Shown one piece after another: positions 1 through 10,440 of a DNA stretch of 64,000 nt; position 1 is the first letter of the stretch; the number at the start of each line of letters is the position of its first letter. This DNA comes from Pochonia chlamydosporia 170. Its lineage: Eukaryota; Ascomycota; Sordariomycetes; Hypocreales; Clavicipitaceae. The position numbers and the translations under genes are program-made. The DNA is taken from positions 3,038,001 through 3,102,000 of the forward strand of contig NC_035792.1 in NCBI RefSeq assembly GCF_001653235.2, read 5' to 3'. Under the pieces are notes generated by a model. That model ran no database searches. It saw only the letters and a list, made by a program, of their open reading frames with translations, and was not told the origin of the DNA.

Positions 1-1
1 G

Positions 2-85
2 GACACTTTGGATTACAATGGCACTGCCGTGACGAGGCAGTTTGTTCCTAATGTAACCCACCCTCTTGGACCGGACAGCTGGTAA
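2..85 (+). CDS. 3' end of an unidentified protein gene (truncated by window edge)
   Basis: Reading frame 2 is open from the window edge to a TAA at 83-85 and encodes 27 residues ending in PLGPDSW. The fragment has two N-glycosylation-like NVT/NGT sequons, which would fit a secreted or membrane protein, but it is too short to assign to a family. It may also be a chance open frame. No ATG or splice site is visible because the gene would continue to the left. Confidence 0.35.
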   Translation, partial: DTLDYNGTAVTRQFVPNVTHPLGPDSW

Positions 86-918
86 GGGGACTTGGACGCA
101 GGGGTAACAAGAGTAGCACGATATGTGGAACGTACATTTTTATGTTTGTCAGTATGTATTTGACGTAAAAATACTTAGCAGTCATGTGTATATGATCAAG
201 TTGAATATACTAAGGCGGCAATGAAGCCAATTGTGACATAACTGTGCCGAAAGTGATGATTGTCTGTCACATGGATGCGTGATGTAAGTCGTTCTGCGGG
301 TGTTTGGGAATATGTGTATATCGTTGGTTGGGAACAAGTAAGCTGTCAAGCTGAGCTTCTTCCCACGACTTCTCACCAAATGGAATAAAGTAAAAAAAGT
401 TGTGGGAGTGCAAGAGTAGACAGGAGAGGAAATAGTTAGATAAATGCATACTGCGAAACGCCGTGGTTCACTTCCTAAAGAATATATTGATGACTGCCCA
501 AGACCCTTGGCCCAAATATAATCTGGGGGCTAGCAAGCCCCAGATTGTTTGCCCAGAGCAGCCTTCAGAACAACCCACCTGCCACACAGGCTTTGAGCTG
601 GGGTGGGGCAAGTCCATTCTCGGCCAATACATTTTCCACACGCGAAAACTCTTGGCACGCACAAAAACGACTCTTGCTTTGCTCCATCACCAATCTGTGC
701 CGTCGGCGACAAATCAGCCTCTTTGACGCAACCCCTCACCGTTTCTCGGTACGTAGTGAATCCCCCAACGGACCTTATAGCTCGAATTTCGATTCCGACG
801 TCGTCCGGCTGACCCTGTACCGGATTTTGGCCTCCATTGGTGATTTTGTGCGAGCATCTTTAGCTGACAAACTGTCGGGCGAATCTAGCTCTCTTCATTT
901 TCCTCACAACCTCTCAAA
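86..918. other. Intergenic region and EGD1 5' leader
   Basis: No convincing gene. The last ~250 bases are pyrimidine-rich (runs such as CTCTTCATTTTCCTCACAA just before the EGD1 ATG), as expected for a fungal 5' leader. Short open frames here overlap one another and have no recognisable protein character. Confidence 0.5.
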
Positions 919-1647
919 ATGGCTGACGTCCAGGAGCGCCTCAAGAAGCTTGGCCAGGCTGGCCGTATCGGTGAGTAGATTCAAACATTGGGAGACCGAA
1001 CCTCGGAGGAGGGGTGGCTCGATATTGAAGATTGCTAACCCGTCCAATTAGGGTAAGTTTTCATCCTGTATCTCACGATGTTGCCAGATACCGACCGACG
1101 AACCTCGACGAATCCTCGACCTTTTCTCCGAACAAATGGCTAATCACCCGCTTTTTTTCCGATATACAGTGGCAAGGGTACCCCCCGAAGAAAGGTCAAG
1201 CGTGCGCCCGCCCGATCCGGCGCCGATGACAAGAAGCTCCAGCAGACTTTGAAGAAGCTCAACACCCAGCCCATCCAGGCCATCGAGGAGGTCAACATGT
1301 TCAAGTCTGACGGCAATGTTATCCACTTCTCTGCTCCCAAGGGTACGTAAAACCCATTTCAATTGATGTCGAAATAGGATAAAGGAGCTCGCAAGCTGAC
1401 ATATATCTCATTGGCAGTCCACGCCGCTGTGCCCTCCAACACCTTTGCCATCTACGGCAACGGTGAGGACAAGGAGCTCACTGAGCTTGTCCCCGGTATC
1501 CTGAACCAGCTGGGCCCCGACTCCCTTGCTTCTCTCCGCAAGCTCGCCGAGAGCTACCAGAGCATGCAGAAGGCCGAGAAGGGTGAGGACGACGACGAGA
1601 TCCCCGACCTCGTTGAGGGCGAGAACTTCGAGAGCAAGGTCGAGTAA
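919..1647 (+). CDS. EGD1: Nascent polypeptide-associated complex subunit beta (NAC-beta)
   Basis: Ribosome-associated chaperone subunit that pairs with NAC-alpha at the exit tunnel and shields nascent chains. Exons: 919-970, a single nucleotide at 1052, 1170-1342, 1418-1647; the product is 151 residues. It starts [17 protein letters not shown]; a conserved [11 protein letters not shown] motif follows, then the NAC domain ([38 protein letters not shown]) and an acidic tail. The motif equals the basic ribosome-binding motif of animal BTF3 except for one residue. That reading frame is obtained only if one G (1052) is kept between two introns, each with its own donor, acceptor and branch site (GCTAAC at about 1034; GCTAAT at about 1139). 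Intron 3 (1343-1417) is ordinary. The family assignment is secure; the 1-nt exon is inferred from phase and conservation. Confidence 0.95.
1052..1052 (+). other. Putative 1-nucleotide exon of EGD1
   Basis: The context reads AATTAG-G-GTAAGT: a full acceptor, one G, then a strong donor. Upstream exon 1 leaves one base (G970) and downstream exon 3 begins TGGC, so exactly one extra base is needed to make GGT-GGC (Gly-Gly). Confidence 0.75.
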
Positions 1648-2147
1648 ATTTGACCTCTTGACCTTTCCCCTCACAGTACGAACATTATTTCATAACGAAC
1701 GGGAAATAGAGGAGGGGGAGGAGGGGAAGCACATGGCGGACATGGGCCAGTGTGGTATATCCTTATGGAACGAAGTAATACCAGGCTTGCCTTGGAATGG
1801 TACTAGGTGCTTGGTGACTTTATTTTCTATCGGGGTATTACTCTGGCTTGCTTTGTGCTCATCATGGACGGTGCCTCAATCACATATTTTCTGCTTTAGC
1901 AGGAAATTTTGGTCGGACGTTTTGCCAATAATCTCTTTTTTATCGTGTGGAAACGGGATCTTGCAAATTGGTCCGGACTTAACAACGGTGGCGGCGGATG
2001 TAAACCGGCGTGGGAGCGTGGAAACTGTCTTTAGCTGGTTTGGGCTTGTACAAAGAAGCCCCAATCGCATCTAGGGAAAAATACCAATTCTCTAATGATG
2101 TAACCAAGAATGCCTCCACGTGCCCTGTGTTGTCGACATGCGCAAGC
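1648..2147. other. Convergent intergenic region EGD1/TAD1
   Basis: Shared 3' region of two converging genes. I see no gene, repeat or clear regulatory element. Confidence 0.5.
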
Positions 2148-3464
2148 CTAAGTATCTATTGAAAAGCTCGCATCACCTTGGTTTGGAATCCAGCCCACCA
2201 AGGCAGTTTCCCGGGCATGCTTCTTGACATGTCGTCTATCCGCCAACAACTCACCCTCCTTGACTTCCTTGTAAGTCCCACTGCTCAACAGCTGCTTCGT
2301 ATCCCTACGGCCCTCCAAGCACTCTGATATCTCTCTGGCCGCAATCCACATCTGCCTCCTGGACATCCTACTTGCTCCCCTCACATCGAACGGCTTCCTC
2401 CCCTGAATGACACCACCCAGTATAGTCTCCTCTACACCAGACGCTGACCACGCAGCGGCAAGATTACTGGGTGCAATTTTCTCAGATCTCTCTCTTACAA
2501 TCTTTCTCGAAAACTCGAATTCTTCCTCCGTAGTCTCAACTGTGAACGGACGGAACTTGTATCCTCCCGGCCAAGATACATTTTCCAGATTCTTGACGCG
2601 GTCTGAAAACGCTCTCTTACATCCTGTAGCGGAAAACTGAGACTCCGGCAACACTAATGTGTCAATGTAGGCGTTGCACGGATCGACGAGAAGTGAGGTC
2701 AACGATGCAAGCAGCGATGTGCATTGCTTCAGGGTGATTTTGTCGGAACAAGATTTCGATAGCGTTGGAGGTGCGTCCCCTCGCGCAGGCTTGCGTCGGA
2801 CAACACCTAATTGGGAGAAGTAAGCGCGGCCTGGTAGTGACGCTGTTGGTGATTCTGATTCTGACGGCAACGGAGGGATGTCCCAAGGGCTTGCGTCGTC
2901 TTGCGCTGCCATTATCAACTCCATGCTAGCATCTCCACCTGTTGTGTGGTCAGTCTTTCTATCTGCTTCGGATTTGTTGGAGATGGCATACAAGGTGCCT
3001 CGGAGCAATACATGTGCAGCTTGACGTCATCTTTGATAGTGAATGGTCGACGACCGTGAGAACCGCACGTTTGCAAAATTGACGCCGGGTTTCCTGTTTG
3101 CAAAGCTTTACATTCGTCTATAAGGAGCCGGTTGAATGTTCTCATAGCAAGAACTTCTGCATGCCAGTCGTGGATTCCATTGCCGTTTGCTTCGTGGAGT
3201 TTGGATGCCGGAAGACATTTCATGCCCGTCCTAAAGCCAGGTATGTATGTGAACCATGTTTTTATGACAAGTTTATTATGGGAGCTACACTTACGCCAAG
3301 GCTAGACAGGTTAGACGTCCCTCTTGTTCAGCAACAATGCCACTTAGCGGGACCCATTCGTGTAGTCCGTTATTTCTGACCGTGGGCTTCCTTTTTGAGG
3401 GAAGCTTGGAGAATTGTTGTATGACTGTTCGTGCGATGAGATTCGCCCGTGAAGTTGTTGTCAT
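2148..3464 (-). CDS. TAD1: tRNA-specific adenosine deaminase 1 (A37-to-I37 of tRNA-Ala)
   Basis: A-to-I editing enzyme that deaminates A37 next to the anticodon of tRNA-Ala. Exons on the minus strand: 3464-3295, 3230-2992 and 2938-2148; introns of 64 and 53 nt; 399 residues. The zinc-binding and catalytic residues of the adenosine deaminase fold are present once exons are joined: HAE (H80, E82), PCGDAS (C137, split by intron 2) and the second cysteine in KSCSDK (C200). Family landmarks NGLHEWVPL, LATGMKCLP and VVRRKPARGD are also seen. The start gives a normal N-terminus for the family (LIARTVIQQFSKLP). The gene is divergent from eL24 with 402 bp between starts, so the two may share a promoter. 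Confidence 0.93.
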
Positions 3465-3866
3465 TTAAGATATTAGGTGCTCATCTCATAGAGCCTTCAA
3501 ATACAAACGGAATTATAAGAACTTGCACGCCAAAGATATTACAAATTGTCAATAATTATGAGTTTCATCTCATACCTAGGTTGGGTTTCATAGACACCAG
3601 TCCTGGTGGCTTCGCTGCCCCAATCCAGACTGATAAACCGGCCCCACAATGGCTCAACGTCGCTTCCGCTGCGCATGTGATCTTGCACGTGTCGCACGAT
3701 CTCTCAATTTTAGCGCCTCGTCTGCCCTAGACCCGCTTAGTCAGTTTGGCACACACCTCCAATTCGAGAAATTGCCTGTATCACGCCGCTCAACTTTTGC
3801 CAACCCGCCAAATCTACGGTCCTCGACACATACACCTTGTCGCTATAAACCCACAACCGCGACAAG
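3465..3866. promoter_or_regulatory. Bidirectional promoter region TAD1/eL24
   Basis: 402 bp separate the two divergent start codons. It holds one TACCTAGGT palindrome-like motif (3573-3581) and an AAACCC box (CTATAAACCCAC) 15-25 bp before the eL24 ATG. No gene is visible. Confidence 0.5.
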
Positions 3867-4803
3867 ATGCGTACCTACGACGATACCTTCTCGGGCCAGA
3901 GAATTTACCCTGGCAAGGTACGACTACTTTGATCCCATTTTCCCTTTGCAATGCGTCCTGTCGTCATGGTGTTCTTCCGGGTCGCAACGAGGATCCTCTA
4001 CAACGGTCGAAGATGATTTAAAGAGATGGGAAAGATGTCACGGGATGGAAAGGCGATGGAGTATTTGTTCGGGAACGATTTGAGGACCAGGATTGCTGGC
4101 TGAAAACATCATTGACGACGGAGCTTTGGGAAGTCTGTATTGCTGAACAAAATTTGTTCTAACATGTCGGTTTACAGGGTAAAATCTACGTCCGTGGCGA
4201 CAGCAAAGTCTTCCGATTCCAGAATGGCAAGTCGGAGTCGCTGTTCCTGCAACGAAAGAACCCCCGTCGCATTGCGTGGACTGTTCTGTTCCGCCGAGCA
4301 CACCGCAAGGGTATCTCTGAGGTACGATTCGACTTGATTCACGATATATATCCCGAGATGGAACCAATTTGGTACCTGTTGCTGTTGACGTTGGACATAT
4401 TTTTCCCACTTTGGGAGATACTAGCGTCAAAGAGCAGCTGGATCTCAGGTCCTCTAACGGGCTATATATCTGAAAATACATCATCGTATTGGACATCTGC
4501 TAATACACCCTACAGGAAGTTGCCAAGAAGCGTACCCGCCGAACCGTCAAGGCCCAGCGTGCCATCGTCGGTGCCTCCCTCGATGTGATCAAGGAGCGCC
4601 GCTCCATGCGCCCCGAGGCCCGATCTGCCGCTCGTGCCCAGGCTATCAAGGAGAGCAAGGAGAAGAAGAACGAGGCTGCTGCCGCCAAGAAGGCTGAGAA
4701 GGCTAAGAGCGCTGCCGCTGCTGGCAAGGGCCAGACCCAGCGAAATGTCAGCAAGCAGGGTGCCAAGGGTGCGCAGGTCAAGGTTCAGGCCCGAACTCGC
4801 TAA
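3867..4803 (+). CDS. RPL24: 60S ribosomal protein L24 (eL24)
   Basis: Structural protein of the large ribosomal subunit. Exons 3867-3917, 4178-4321 and 4516-4803, all in phase 0; introns of 260 and 194 nt; 160 residues. The N-terminus [25 protein letters not shown] and the stretch [29 protein letters not shown] are diagnostic. The second half ([20 protein letters not shown], then Ala/Lys-rich helix) has the typical length of fungal eL24. Codon use in exon 3 is strongly biased to C-ending codons, as expected for a highly expressed gene. Confidence 0.97.
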
Positions 4804-5308
4804 GCTAAGCTAAGATGATGATATTTTTGTCTTGCGGGGTTTGGTGCAAAAGCGGTATGAATTAAAGAGAAAACTGGAAGAGTGGTGGAGTACGTGGTTC
4901 TTGTGTCCTTTCTGGCCGGTTCTTCTACAAATTCTCGGGTGCATGGAATGCCATAGGGTGCATTGGTAGTTGAGCAAATGACATACCTGTGCAATGGTAC
5001 AAAGTACAAACTAGTTTTTGTTTCGTCGATGCATATTACGTGACCCGATGGTTTGATATACGATGGGGTATCGGAATTCACAATCAACCATGTTTCCGTA
5101 TCCCATGAATGCAGGAAGCATTACGGTGTGTTATAAAGCGTGACAGAGTCATAAGCGCTTCAAAAGCAATTGAAACTCTCGCGTCATAGAAACCAGCTCA
5201 TGGATACTCTTCAAATTCATCAATTATGCATCTCTAATCGTTAATCAAGTCTATTTTAACCTGTAGACACGGGGCAATTCACAATGGCCCCTTCGCTCAG
5301 AGACCACT
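4804..5308. other. Convergent intergenic region eL24/peroxiredoxin
   Basis: Shared 3' region of converging genes; nothing else recognised. Confidence 0.5.
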
Positions 5309-5897
5309 TTACAGCTTTGGCAAAACAGCATCAGCACCAGACTTGTCAATGCCCTTCCCGTCCTCCTTATCCGCATAGATGACCTTTCCATGGTCAACAG
5401 CAATGGCATATCGAGCAGTACGCTCACCCAACGTCCAGCCAATTGACTTGCTGAAGCTATCGTCAGAGGCGAAGATAATGAAGTCGTCCTTGACGTTGTT
5501 GGCCTTGCCCCATGCTGACATGACAAAGGCATCGTTGTAGGCGATTACGATGACCTGGTCGACACCCTTGGCCTTGAGAGCCTCGCGGTTGTTGATGTAC
5601 GAAGGCAGGTGAGAAAGCTGGCAAGTGGGAGTGAAGGCGCCGGGAACAGACACGAGAACGACCTTCTTCTTCTTGAATTCTGGTGTATCATGTCAGCCAT
5701 TGGTGCTCAGTGAGACAATTGGCCGCTAATTCCAACCCAGAGCATAATTTGCACGGATGCTGGGAACATTGAAACTTACCAGCGCTGGCATCATAAGGTC
5801 CGGGAATGCCACAAGAAGTAATGTCGTCGCCTGAGGGCTGGACGTAGGTGAACTTGACACCTTCGGGGAAAGAGTCGCCGACCTTGATACCAGACAT
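5309..5897 (-). CDS. Peroxiredoxin of the Prx5/AHP1 type (Asp f 3-like)
   Basis: Thiol peroxidase that reduces H2O2 and alkyl hydroperoxides, likely peroxisomal or cytosolic. Exons 5897-5780 and 5679-5309; a 100-nt intron with a GCTGAC branch site; 162 residues. The catalytic motif PxxxTxxC is seen as PGAFTPTC (peroxidatic Cys59) and an upstream Cys29 in TSCGIPG is at the position of the resolving cysteine in fungal members. The C-terminus is AVLPKL, which resembles but does not match a canonical PTS1 tripeptide exactly (PKL), so peroxisomal import is possible. Family members are known allergens; that is family knowledge, not a claim about this protein. Confidence 0.95.
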
Positions 5898-6009
5898 GAT
5901 GACGAGAGCGAGGGTGAACGGTTTTTGTGATTTGGTGTGACTGAACTACAAAGGGTGTGAAATTGGGCAGACACAGGGAGAGAGACAAATGGCGAGAGCG
6001 GCAGGGGCT

Positions 6010-6017
6010 ATTATATA
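6010..6017 (-). promoter_or_regulatory. TATA-like box of the peroxiredoxin gene
   Basis: TATTATATAATG around 6009-6020 includes the palindrome TTATATAA, about 115 bp upstream of the start codon at 5897. The position is compatible with a TATA element; no transcript start is known. Confidence 0.4.
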
Positions 6018-6091
6018 ATGCCGTTTCTCGGCCAGGAGGCTGGGCTACGAGCTACTTCTAATGGATAGGCAGGAACACAACATGAGCCAAA

Positions 6092-6098
6092 TTAGTCA
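6092..6098 (-). promoter_or_regulatory. Candidate Yap1 (AP-1-like) site of the peroxiredoxin promoter
   Basis: TTAGTCA (TGACTAA on the other strand) lies 195 bp upstream of the start codon at 5897. It matches the Yap1 response element TTAGTMA/TKACTAA that controls thiol peroxidase genes in yeasts. A 7-mer this specific can occur by chance, so the link is inference. Confidence 0.4.
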
Positions 6099-7529
6099 GA
6101 CCAACGGTCTCCGAACGTGAACGCGGACCCACGGCGAAGTAAGAAGCAAAAGGCTATGGGCTATGAAACACAGCACTTCTTAAGCTCCAATTGGCAAACA
6201 CAGGCCCGAAAATACGCCATCGTGACCCTGAAGAATTATTTGGAATGGGGTGGTGGGGGAGGGGGAACAGTGAGGAAGGAGCCACGGAGGGGCGGGGTTC
6301 TGCAGGCACGTCACCGGTGCACACCGGTTGGCGGCGGGGTCCTGCATCTTCAAGGGAAGGAGCGGGCAGGGCCGTGAGAAATCTACTTGGGTACTTCTAA
6401 GGAGCACAATTAATAAGAATGGCCAACTTTCGCCGTGCTTGGAAGCAAGCTTTCGCATAATTTAGGCATTGTCAACTTGCCACCAGCCAGTCAGTTCATC
6501 AGTATCGCGAGTCAAGCTTGGTCCTCCAACATTGACAAATCCACGAGCAAACAACGAGGGCAGTTGGCAGCAAACTGCAACGATCTCGCAGTCCAGCTTC
6601 CAGCTCGGCTGGATGAACCCGGATGGTTGATTGCCTTCTCTGGACTTGCAGTCCTTTGGTTTAACTCCAATCGAAATTTGAGAGAACAGCACGGAATCGG
6701 TGGTCCCGACATCTGCTGATTTTCTTTGACAAGCATTTACCAAACTGTCCTTTGAGGTCTGTTCGGACTACGACCATGGAGTATGCGGAAGCCGGTCGGG
6801 TGAGTTGGCTTTAGTGGGCCACGTCTCATTGTATCGGCGTTTGACACGGCCGGTGATCGACTGCTTGGCGTTTTAGCTCTTCTTTGCAAGTAGCGCATTT
6901 ATATCGCCTCATACCTAGGTACTAGGTCTACGTGACGTCCTCGATTCCCTTCGGCTACGGCTTTAACAGAGGGGGTTGGTAACAGCGAAAGCTGTTCCGG
7001 CACGATCCGTCGACGAGATAGAACACACCACATCGTATTAGACTTTCCGGATTCCGAGATGCTCAGGGTCCAGTGAGCCTCCGAGCAGGATGTGCTATAC
7101 CTCTTTGGATGCGTAATTTGCATTTCAGGGGTACTATACCAGATGGCCTACTCGCGAGTGACAATGGATGGCTGAGTCATGTCAACGCCAAAGTCGTGGT
7201 CACCATTTACACACAGAAGTTCGGCATCTTGTGGGAAACTTGTTCGGAAACGATTCCAAATACGCCACTCGCGTCCACTTATGCAGTCTCCTGAATGACG
7301 CACCAGCTATGAATTGGATACTTTACATTCTACAGTGTTCAAGTTTAGTAACCTGCAGGCAAACTGCCGGCACCGCGGCCCTTACTCACTTTGCTTCACG
7401 GTCGTCTTGCTTAGATTAATTCGTGAACAACAAATTCCATTTAAGTATCAGGGCACTCTTGCCAAACCAGCTGAGAGCTGTGAAGAAATCTCCGGTGTGA
7501 ACTGTGACAACTAGCCGTATATCCACAGG

Positions 7530-7874
7530 CTAGGAAAATACGACGCTGCGGAGCTTCAACCGATTCCCTAACTTTTTGCCTGCACCTATGACATAAAACA
7601 CGTCGCCCTCACAGTCGAAATCCAGAAAGACAGTTGCAGTCGAAGTGCTCAGGTTCTCGGGTGCAAATCCAGGCTCCCGTTCTGTGGTTCCTGGGAGGTT
7701 GATGCAGGTCCCGGATTCCGGAGAAGATAACGTTTCTCGGGTGCCGGAGCCGTCTATATAATTGAAGATCCCCGTGGCCCGCTTAACGGGGGTAATGGCC
7801 GTGTCATGAATTGGAATACCGCTGACAACCTCAGTGACTGACGCCAGGAGAGGTAGGATACTGTAAGCTCGCAT
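7530..7874 (-). CDS. Small secreted protein, possibly beta/gamma-crystallin-like
   Basis: Single-exon frame of 114 residues. Residues 1-19 form a signal peptide (hydrophobic ILPLLASVTEVVSG), followed by a short propeptide ending in a Kex2-type VKR site near residue 32. The mature part has two cysteines (TCIN and FDCEGD) and a C-terminal strand-rich segment (ATVFLDFDCEG, FYVIGAGKKLG, LKLRSVVFS). The pattern of short aromatic/Val strands and a final SVVF is reminiscent of single-domain crystallin-fold fungal secreted proteins, but this is low-confidence inference. Function unknown; it could be an effector or antimicrobial protein. Confidence 0.65.
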   Translation of the reverse strand: MRAYSILPLLASVTEVVSGIPIHDTAITPVKRATGIFNYIDGSGTRETLSSPESGTCINLPGTTEREPGFAPENLSTSTATVFLDFDCEGDVFYVIGAGKKLGNRLKLRSVVFS

Positions 7875-9168
7875 TTTTGCTGGCTGGCTTGCAATCGGAG
7901 GGTAGTCAGTATTGTAGAAAAATGGGAGAGTAGTTGGAATTGTAGCAAGGCGGAACGTAAATCCAAGATGGAAAATGGAACAACAGCTTTATTTTATGTG
8001 TCACCTCACCGGCCTGCAGTAAACCTGGTTAACAGTAACACATTCTGAGAGTCTTGACACCGCTTGATAAATGCGATGCCCCAGGACGTTCTACAAGTCT
8101 AAGACATATATGCGGTAATTGGTAGGGTTTTAGCCACACAGTAGGATGGATAAATAGTGGTCAATTTTCATAGGGCGAGCCTGGTGATAACAAACGATCC
8201 TAAAACATGGCGTTGATTTACTAGCTGAACGGAAAGATCGTCCTCTTCGTGATCACGACCTTGCCCCGGCCCTCTTCTTAACAAAATTGCTGAGGCAAGA
8301 TCTGCATTCGGCACTGGGACATTTCCCGTCTCGGTGAGACGCCATGTCTGGGACAGGGAAAGGACATCTGTAAAGACCGAAGGAAACCTAGAGGGTTCGA
8401 AATGATCGACTTCTTCCCAGCTTCTTGTTGCATTTGACCGCTCAAGGTGATGTAAACATTTGACGTACATTGGGGATATTTCCGCTTCTCAGATCAGGTA
8501 ACCTTTCGTTCGCCATGTAAAGACCAGGTATATCAGTTTATGGCAGAGGCATTGCCTCGAACGACGGCCAATCTAGCAAATTCAAGACTCCAGCCTAGCA
8601 GCTGAGCTTGTCGTTGCCTTACTGGAACAGATTGGCCCTACCTTTATTAGAACTGTCAAACATCATGATGTACATTGTTTGTTCACTTAATAGACGCAGT
8701 TAGACATTGCAGAACTGTTCGGGTGAGGAGCCATGAACAGAACGTAGTCTTATGGATGTAAGCATGGAATGGCACCGCCGTTGACAGACTCAGCATTTTG
8801 TTCTTGTTTCTTGAGCCGGCAGTGCCGAAAACTGTCAAGGGAGCTGCTTGAACGTATGGTAGGTACTTTTTATGAGCAATCGGCAAGGCATGACATGGCA
8901 CTTAAATATCAGACATCACAAGAGGAAGTGAAAATCACTTGACAAGGAACGCCTTGGCTTTGTTTAATTGTTCTTTTTACTCGTAAGCCACAAACGGCTG
9001 GCTATATTCTCCAGGGTTTATCATGGGCCCCAAAAGGAAGAAAATTCGTCAAATCCGAGACTCCAGTTCCACATGCCAAAACATTTTTTTTTCCTTCACC
9101 TCCTTGACCTTCCCACTTTTGTCATCCAAGCACACTACCTAGGGTATATGGGCAGCACAGCAAGACGC
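7875..9168. other. Intergenic region
   Basis: Holds the upstream region of the small secreted protein gene and the 3' region of eS4. An open frame at 8168-8470 (minus) has no recognisable domain and was not accepted. Nothing else seen. Confidence 0.45.
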
Positions 9169-10440
9169 TTAGTGAGACTGGGTGTAGGCACGGCGGCGGT
9201 CACGCTCCTCAGCAATGGTGAGCTTGACACCCTTGCCCTTGGGCAGGGAGATCCAGGGCTTGTCCTGGCCAATGACGAAAACGTTGCTCTCACGGGTAGC
9301 GAAGCTGTTGTCAATGGCGTCCTTGATGTGGACAATGTTGAAGCCACCGTCGTGACGCTCACGGTGGGTGATGACACCAACACGGCCCATGTTACGACCA
9401 CCAGTGACCATGGCGACGGCGCCAGTGTCGAACTTGATGAAGTCGGTGATCTTGCCGGTGGCGAGGTCAATCTTGACAGTGTCGTTGACCTTGATCAAGG
9501 GATCAGGGTAACGGATGCTAAATTTACGCCAAGAAGATTACAGTTAGCCAACCGGGGTCAAGAAGGGTGATACATTACAGCCGTTGTTGCAAACGCGAGC
9601 TCTTTTGCTCTCCTTCTCAGACTCTCCTCCCGTCTTTCTCGCCCTCATCTTTTGATTTTCCCTCTTCCCCAAATCACACACAAACACATTATATAAGAAT
9701 ATAATAAATCAATATGGTAAAATGGGGGTCGGGAAATAAAGCGTGGGGTTCGAAAAGACTTGAGTCAAGTCCTCGAAAGAAAATCGACCAAAGCTTGATC
9801 CAACGGCTGAATGATGTCTGACAGAACTAAACTCACGTTCTCGCATCGTGCGTGACCAAGAATGGGATTCCACCACGGCCAAGCTGAACACGCTTGACCT
9901 TGCCGAGCTTGTACTCAGCCTCCTCGGCCTGGATTCGGTGGACGGTGAAGCGGCCCTTGGTGTCGTAGACGAGGCGGAAGTTCTCGCCAGTCTTGTCAAT
10001 GGAGATGACGTCCATGAAGCCAGCGGGGTAGGTCAACTCGGTGCGGACCTTGCCGTCGACCTTGACCAGACGCTGCATGAGGATGGACTTGGTCTCGCGG
10101 TAGTTGAGCGCATACTTGAGGCGGTTGCGGATGAAGACAATCAGGGGCAAGCAGTCGCGGAGCTTGTGAGGACCGGCCGAGGGCTTGGGGGCATAGGTAC
10201 CGGACAGTTTGTCCAGCAACCAGTGCGAGGGGGCGCTGAGGCGCTTCTGGTGCTTCTTGCTGTTTGACGATAGAATGTCAGTATTTTCACACACAATTTT
10301 TTGCCTTCTCCGGGGTGCTCGACGAAGAGGTCCAGCAATTGAGTACAATCAGACGGACAATCCGTATTGTTCAATTGCTCAAGACACCTCGTGTTGGTTT
10401 CGTGAATTTCTTGGTGGTGCACTCACATTCCGCGGGCCAT
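9169..10440 (-). CDS. RPS4: 40S ribosomal protein S4 (eS4)
   Basis: Structural protein of the small ribosomal subunit. Exons on the minus strand: 10440-10427 (14 nt, encoding MARG plus two bases), 10259-9837 and 9517-9169; introns of 167 and 319 nt; 261 residues, the usual family length. Landmarks in order: [43 protein letters not shown] (S4-like RNA-binding part), [43 protein letters not shown] across intron 2, and the KOW-type end [13 protein letters not shown]...RERHDGGF with [21 protein letters not shown]. The very short first exon is common in fungal ribosomal protein genes. Confidence 0.97.

Larger units (their letters stand above)
5898..7529. other. Peroxiredoxin upstream region; otherwise empty
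   Basis: Besides the TATA and Yap1-like sites, it holds a G-rich stretch (about 6242-6300) with GGGG/GGGGG runs and two GCGGGG boxes resembling stress-response elements, and a perfect TACCTAGGTA palindrome at 6912-6921. No gene is supported. Confidence 0.45.

Noticed and set aside
3918..4177. Intron-encoded C/D-box snoRNA in the long ribosomal protein introns (eL24, eS4)
   Set aside because: I found CTGA-like D boxes but no good RTGATGA C box at suitable distance in the 260-, 194- or 319-nt introns.
6242..6300. Possible G-quadruplex upstream of the peroxiredoxin gene
   Set aside because: Only three runs of four or more G are close together; the fourth is 30 bases away, so the canonical pattern is not met.
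8168..8470. Open frame of 100 codons (minus) between the small secreted protein and eS4
   Set aside because: No recognisable motif, no splice partner exons and no promoter features.
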